Positions 7,232 through 10,351 of a stretch of DNA of 10,351 nucleotides are shown piece by piece. The notes beneath the pieces were generated by a model that saw only the letters and a program-made list of their open reading frames with translations, ran no database searches and was not told where the DNA came from. Each line of letters opens with the position of its first letter. Position 1 is the stretch's first letter. The position numbers and the translations under genes were made by a program. The DNA is from an uncultured Saprospiraceae bacterium (GTDB lineage: Bacteria > Bacteroidota > Bacteroidia > Chitinophagales > Saprospiraceae): assembly GCA_938002705.1 (NCBI GenBank), contig CALLAG010000167.1, positions 1-10,351 of the forward strand, in the 5' to 3' direction.

Positions 7232-9508
7232 TTAAGCTATACCTGCTTCTTCTCTTATCTTGTTTAAGGCAGAACCCGATCTTACCCAATCTATCTGTGC
7301 TTGATTGTAAGTATGATTCACTAAGAAGAAATCATCGCTTCCATCGTTGTGCAAGAGGTAAACCATAAGTGGCTGTCCTGGTGCCATCTGTTCGAATCCA
7401 AAAATACTTACCTTATCATCTTGTCTGACCTTATCATAATCTGCAGGATCAGCAAATGTCAATGCTAACATTCCTTGCTTCTTAAGATTCGTCTCATGTA
7501 TTCTTGCAAATGATTTTACAATCACGGCATTGACACCTAAGAATCTTGGCTCCATCGCTGCATGTTCTCTAGAAGATCCTTCTCCGAGGTTCTCCTCACC
7601 GAATACAACTGTGCCTATACCCTTTGCTTGATATGCTTTAGCAGAATCAGGCACTGGACCGTATTCTCCAGTTATATAATTGATAACCAAGTTGGCTTTA
7701 TCATTAAAGTAATTAATAGCTCCTGTGTAGCAGTTCTCAGAGATATTCTCTAAGTGACCTCTATAAGTCAACCATGGTCCTGCCATAGAGATGTGATCTG
7801 TTGTACACTTTCCTTTTGTCTTAATCAATATTCTCATATCGACGACATCATTCGCTTTGATAGGCTTAAACGGTGTCAATAGCTGTAGCCTATCAGACTT
7901 AGGATCTACTTTCACTTCTACCTTGCTACCGTCTTCTGCTGGTGCATTAAAGCCTCTATCTTCTACTGCAAATCCATTAGGTGGTAATTCGAATCCTGTA
8001 GGCTCGTCAAATTTGACTTGCTCTCCTTTATCATTAGTCAATGTATCTGTCATCGGATTAAAATCCAATCTACCTGCTATCGCAATAGCTGCTACAATCT
8101 CTGGTGACGCTACGAATGCATGCGTACTTGGATTGCCATCAGCTCTCTTAGAGAAGTTTCTGTTGAATGAGTGTATGATACTGTTCTTAGGGGCATTCAT
8201 AGGATCTTTATATCTCGCCCACTGGCCGATACATGGTCCACATGCATTAGTGAATATCGTCGCATTCAGATCTTCGAATATCTTAAGGATACCATCTCTC
8301 TCTGTTGTATATCTTACTTGCTCACTACCTGGATTGATACCAAATTCTGCTTTGGTCGTAAGTCCCTTCTCTACCGCTTGCTTAGCTATAGAGGCTGATC
8401 TTGAGAGATCTTCATAAGAAGAATTAGTACATGATCCTATCAGTCCCCATTCTACATCAAGTGGCCATTCATTCTCCGTTGCCTTATCAGTCATCTCCTT
8501 ACCTACATTAGTAGATAGGTCTGGTGTGAATGGTCCATTGATTAATGGTTGTAATTCATCCAAATTAATCTCTATAACTTGATCGAAGTATTTTTCTGGA
8601 TTCTCATAGCATTCAGCATCAGCTGTAAGGTGCTCATGTACTGCCTTAGCCGCATCCGCTATATCTTCTCTATCCGTTGCTCTTAAGTATCTATCCATAC
8701 TATCATCATAGCCGAATGTAGAAGTCGTCGCTCCTATCTCTGCACCCATGTTACAGATAGTACCTTTACCAGTACAACTTAAGTTAATCGCTCCCTCTCC
8801 GAAGTATTCTACGATAGCTCCCGTTCCACCTTTTACAGTAAGGATATCGGCTACTTTAAGAATGACATCTTTAGGAGAAGACCATCCTGATAATCTACCT
8901 GTAAGCTTTACACCTATTAACTTAGGATTCTTAAGCTCCCATGGCATTCCTGCCATCACATCTACTGCATCTGCGCCACCGACTCCGATAGCTACCATCC
9001 CTAATCCTCCGGCATTGACAGTATGACTATCTGTACCGATCATCATACCACCTGGAAATGCATAGTTCTCAAGCACCACTTGGTGTATGATACCTGCTCC
9101 TGGCTTCCAGAATCCGATACCATACTTATCTGATACCGACTCTAAGAAGTTAAATACTTCGTTACTTGTATTAATGGCATGTTGTAGATCGGCGTCAGCA
9201 CCAATCTTAGCCTGGATCAAGTGATCACAGTGTACTGTAGAAGGTACTGCTACCTTACTCTTACCTGCCATCATAAATTGTAATAAGGCCATCTGAGCAG
9301 TTGCATCTTGCATCGCTACCCTATCTGGAGCATAGAAGACATAATCCTTACCTCTCTTATAGTTCTGTAATGGAGAATCTGCATGTAAGTGAGAATACAA
9401 TATCTTCTCTGACAATGTCAAAGGCCTATTGAGTTCTGCTCTTATCTTTTCGATTTTAGAAGGAAGGGTTTCGTAATGCTTACGAATCATGTCAATGTCA
9501 AATGCCAT
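7232..9508 (-). CDS. acnA: Aconitate hydratase, mitochondrial-type
   Basis: A complete 758-residue aconitase of the compact mitochondrial-like type (eukaryotic mAcn is about the same size). It interconverts citrate and isocitrate through cis-aconitate in the TCA cycle. The [4Fe-4S] ligands are Cys360 in GSCTNSS and Cys423 and Cys426 in TNACGPCIGQW. Other signatures are QDATAQMALLQF (67-78), VPSTVHCDHLIQA (88-100), IGTDSHTVNAGGLGM (157-171), NRNFSKRADGN (449-459), and in the C-terminal swivel domain GEGSSREHAAMEPR with the catalytic-type Ser646. All active-site blocks are intact. The ATG (9506-9508) starts the standard MAFDIDMIRKHYE end, with no Shine-Dalgarno. Many bacteria name this gene acnA or acn; the symbol is chosen on function. 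It is transcribed alone, with its own promoter region and a strong terminator. Confidence 0.98.
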   Translation of the reverse strand: MAFDIDMIRKHYETLPSKIEKIRAELNRPLTLSEKILYSHLHADSPLQNYKRGKDYVFYAPDRVAMQDATAQMALLQFMMAGKSKVAVPSTVHCDHLIQAKIGADADLQHAINTSNEVFNFLESVSDKYGIGFWKPGAGIIHQVVLENYAFPGGMMIGTDSHTVNAGGLGMVAIGVGGADAVDVMAGMPWELKNPKLIGVKLTGRLSGWSSPKDVILKVADILTVKGGTGAIVEYFGEGAINLSCTGKGTICNMGAEIGATTSTFGYDDSMDRYLRATDREDIADAAKAVHEHLTADAECYENPEKYFDQVIEINLDELQPLINGPFTPDLSTNVGKEMTDKATENEWPLDVEWGLIGSCTNSSYEDLSRSASIAKQAVEKGLTTKAEFGINPGSEQVRYTTERDGILKIFEDLNATIFTNACGPCIGQWARYKDPMNAPKNSIIHSFNRNFSKRADGNPSTHAFVASPEIVAAIAIAGRLDFNPMTDTLTNDKGEQVKFDEPTGFELPPNGFAVEDRGFNAPAEDGSKVEVKVDPKSDRLQLLTPFKPIKANDVVDMRILIKTKGKCTTDHISMAGPWLTYRGHLENISENCYTGAINYFNDKANLVINYITGEYGPVPDSAKAYQAKGIGTVVFGEENLGEGSSREHAAMEPRFLGVNAVIVKSFARIHETNLKKQGMLALTFADPADYDKVRQDDKVSIFGFEQMAPGQPLMVYLLHNDGSDDFFLVNHTYNQAQIDWVRSGSALNKIREEAGIA

Positions 9509-9534
9509 ATTATTACGTTTTAAATTATGAGTTG

Positions 9535-9542
9535 CAAAAATA
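9535..9542 (-). promoter_or_regulatory. Candidate -7 promoter element for aconitase
   Basis: The minus strand reads TATTTTTG, an exact match to the Bacteroidota TAnnTTTG element, 26 bases upstream of the aconitase ATG. A TTTG occurs further upstream (9550-9553), but too near to be the -33 box; none is at the usual distance. Support rests on one short motif in AT-rich DNA. Confidence 0.4.
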
Positions 9543-9929
9543 AAGATTGCAAATAAGAAAATCTTCAGAGCTATATAAAAATAACGTTAGGTTAAAATCA
9601 AAGTTCGATCCAAAATCACATTCATAAAGTACTGATAATGTGTCACTTAGAAATTTTTAATAAAAAAAATGAGAAAGTCTGTAATTTTTTAGTCTTCAGG
9701 ACTACTAATAAAGTGAACATAAGGATGAGAAAATTTGCAGATAATAAGAGTGACATATATCAGAAGAGCTGCTCCAAGAAAGACAATAAAGCGATAAATA
9801 ACAAATATAAATAACGTAATAACCTTAATCCTTATAGATATTATTTCATACTTAATTAAAATAAAAAAATTATATTTGATTAAATGACAAATCCACTTAA
9901 TGGAAAAATTCTCTTCATCTCATTTTGTA

Positions 9930-9944
9930 TGTGACATTGTCACA
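9930..9944. promoter_or_regulatory. Palindromic operator-like site TGTGACATTGTCACA
   Basis: TGTGAC, a three-base ATT centre, then GTCACA form a perfect 6+6 inverted repeat, 66 bases before the L-domain ORF. The arms resemble CRP/FNR-family half-sites (TGTGA/TCACA), but the gap between them is 5 bases, not the 6 of the classical CRP site. It could bind a dimeric regulator; no binding protein is encoded beside it. Confidence 0.4.
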
Positions 9945-10009
9945 AGGAGAAAATCTATCATTATTAAATAAATGCATTATCAATTTCAACTTTAACTGTC
10001 AATAATATC

Positions 10010-10312
10010 ATGAGATTAATTCATCTACTATTTTTTCTATTGTTGACGACCTCAGCATATCTACAATGTCCGATAGAAGAGCTTACTTTCTCAAGCCAGT
10101 CAGAGTTAGACAGTTTCCCTATATTATATCCTAATTGTGATAGCGTGCAGGCCCTCAAAATAAATGGCGATATAGACAACTTACAAGCATTATCTAAGCT
10201 CAAGTATGTTGAAGACGATCTAATAATTCAAAATTGTAATATTAATGACCTATCTGGATTAGAAAATATTAAATATGTAGGAGGTCATCTATTACAATGG
10301 TTCGGTAATTAA
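10010..10312 (+). CDS. Secreted receptor-L-domain-like (leucine-rich) protein, short and possibly truncated
   Basis: A 100-residue ORF with signal peptide MRLIHLLFFLLLTTSAYLQ and mature end CPIEELTF. The following layout, SQSELDSFPILYPNC then ALKINGDIDNLQALSKLKYV, matches the start of Bacteroidota secreted proteins with receptor-L-domain/leucine-rich repeats, in which a cap with two cysteines (here Cys20 and Cys43) precedes repeats of the form GDLxIxxxxIxDLxGLxNIxxVGG. About one and a half repeats are present: EDDLIIQNCNINDLSGLENIKYVGGHLL. The ORF then ends at TAA (10310-10312), just where another repeat would be expected. Such proteins are normally several hundred residues with many repeats and a T9SS tail, so this may be a nonsense- or frameshift-broken copy, or a short family member. 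Only 39 bases follow, too few to decide. Function unknown; surface or adhesion-type binding is a guess. Confidence 0.65.
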   Translation: MRLIHLLFFLLLTTSAYLQCPIEELTFSSQSELDSFPILYPNCDSVQALKINGDIDNLQALSKLKYVEDDLIIQNCNINDLSGLENIKYVGGHLLQWFGN

Positions 10313-10351
10313 TTAGGCGGCAATTGCTCCATAGTTTATTATTCTTTCATA

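Larger units (their letters stand above)
9509..10009. other. Long AT-rich intergenic region without a convincing gene
   Basis: This 501-bp gap separates the divergently oriented aconitase and L-domain genes. It contains a -7-like element for aconitase (9535-9542), a small stem TAGTC/GACTA (9690-9704) after a T-run, and GTGACA-type hexamers at 9641-9646 (reversed), 9750-9755 and within the palindrome at 9930-9944. A 29-codon K/N-rich ORF (9725-9814) has no similarity I recognise. I see no tRNA, rRNA or known riboswitch. Confidence 0.6.

Noticed and set aside
7857..8417. 186-codon plus-strand ORF inside aconitase, and other shorter ones at 7171-7368, 7562-7753, 8171-8398 and 8748-9026
   Set aside because: All but the first part of 7171-7368 lie antisense to intact aconitase, and that one also starts in the terminator stem. 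None has recognisable domains or a start context.
9600..9620. tRNA T-loop-like GTTCGATCC
   Set aside because: The flanking bases do not form a T-stem, and no D-arm, anticodon arm or acceptor stem can be built around it.
9725..9814. 29-codon ORF beginning MRKFADNKSDIY
   Set aside because: It is short, K/N-rich in AT-rich DNA, without a hydrophobic segment, proper ribosome site spacing or known similarity; probably chance.

Overview
The window looks like chromosomal DNA from a member of the Bacteroidota, possibly a Saprospiria-like lineage. It is AT-rich, with heavy use of ATA (Ile), CTA/TTA (Leu) and AGA (Arg). Four signs point to the phylum: a DUF4837-type lipoprotein, a secreted hydrolase with a type IX secretion (Por) C-terminal tail, a secreted receptor-L-domain-like protein beginning with the usual CP...YPNC block, and TAnnTTTG -7 promoter elements upstream of several genes. 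Shine-Dalgarno sequences are weak or absent. The species cannot be named from the sequence.

Layout. Positions 1-3124 are all on the minus strand. Read in the direction of transcription they are a secreted alpha/beta hydrolase (1667-3124), a terminator-like hairpin, a MoxR-family AAA+ ATPase (594-1562), a nested hairpin, and the N-terminal part of a DUF4837 lipoprotein cut by the window edge (1-435). A 99-bp divergent region separates these from a plus-strand unit: a lipoprotein joining HEAT-like repeats to a cyclophilin peptidyl-prolyl isomerase (3224-5233), then gcvT of the glycine cleavage system 26 bp later (5260-6354). After a 218-bp gap comes a GbsR/MarR-type regulator (6573-7076). It converges on aconitase (7232-9508, minus strand), and a terminator at 7168-7201 lies between them. 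A 501-bp AT-rich gap without a convincing gene holds the aconitase promoter region and a 15-bp palindrome. The last gene is a short secreted L-domain-like ORF (10010-10312) that stops after about one repeat and may be broken.

How the genes relate. This is mostly housekeeping and envelope content, not one system. Aconitase (TCA cycle) and GcvT (glycine and one-carbon metabolism) are core enzymes. The cyclophilin lipoprotein, DUF4837 lipoprotein and T9SS hydrolase work at or beyond the envelope. MoxR is probably a chaperone-like ATPase, but its usual DUF58/VWA partners are not in view. I found no CRISPR array, insertion sequence, tRNA, rRNA, phage gene, defence system or biosynthetic cluster, and no convincing undescribed system. 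The points most worth a second look are the truncated L-domain ORF, the HEAT-cyclophilin fusion next to gcvT, the isolated moxR, and several well-formed hairpins and palindromes between genes.
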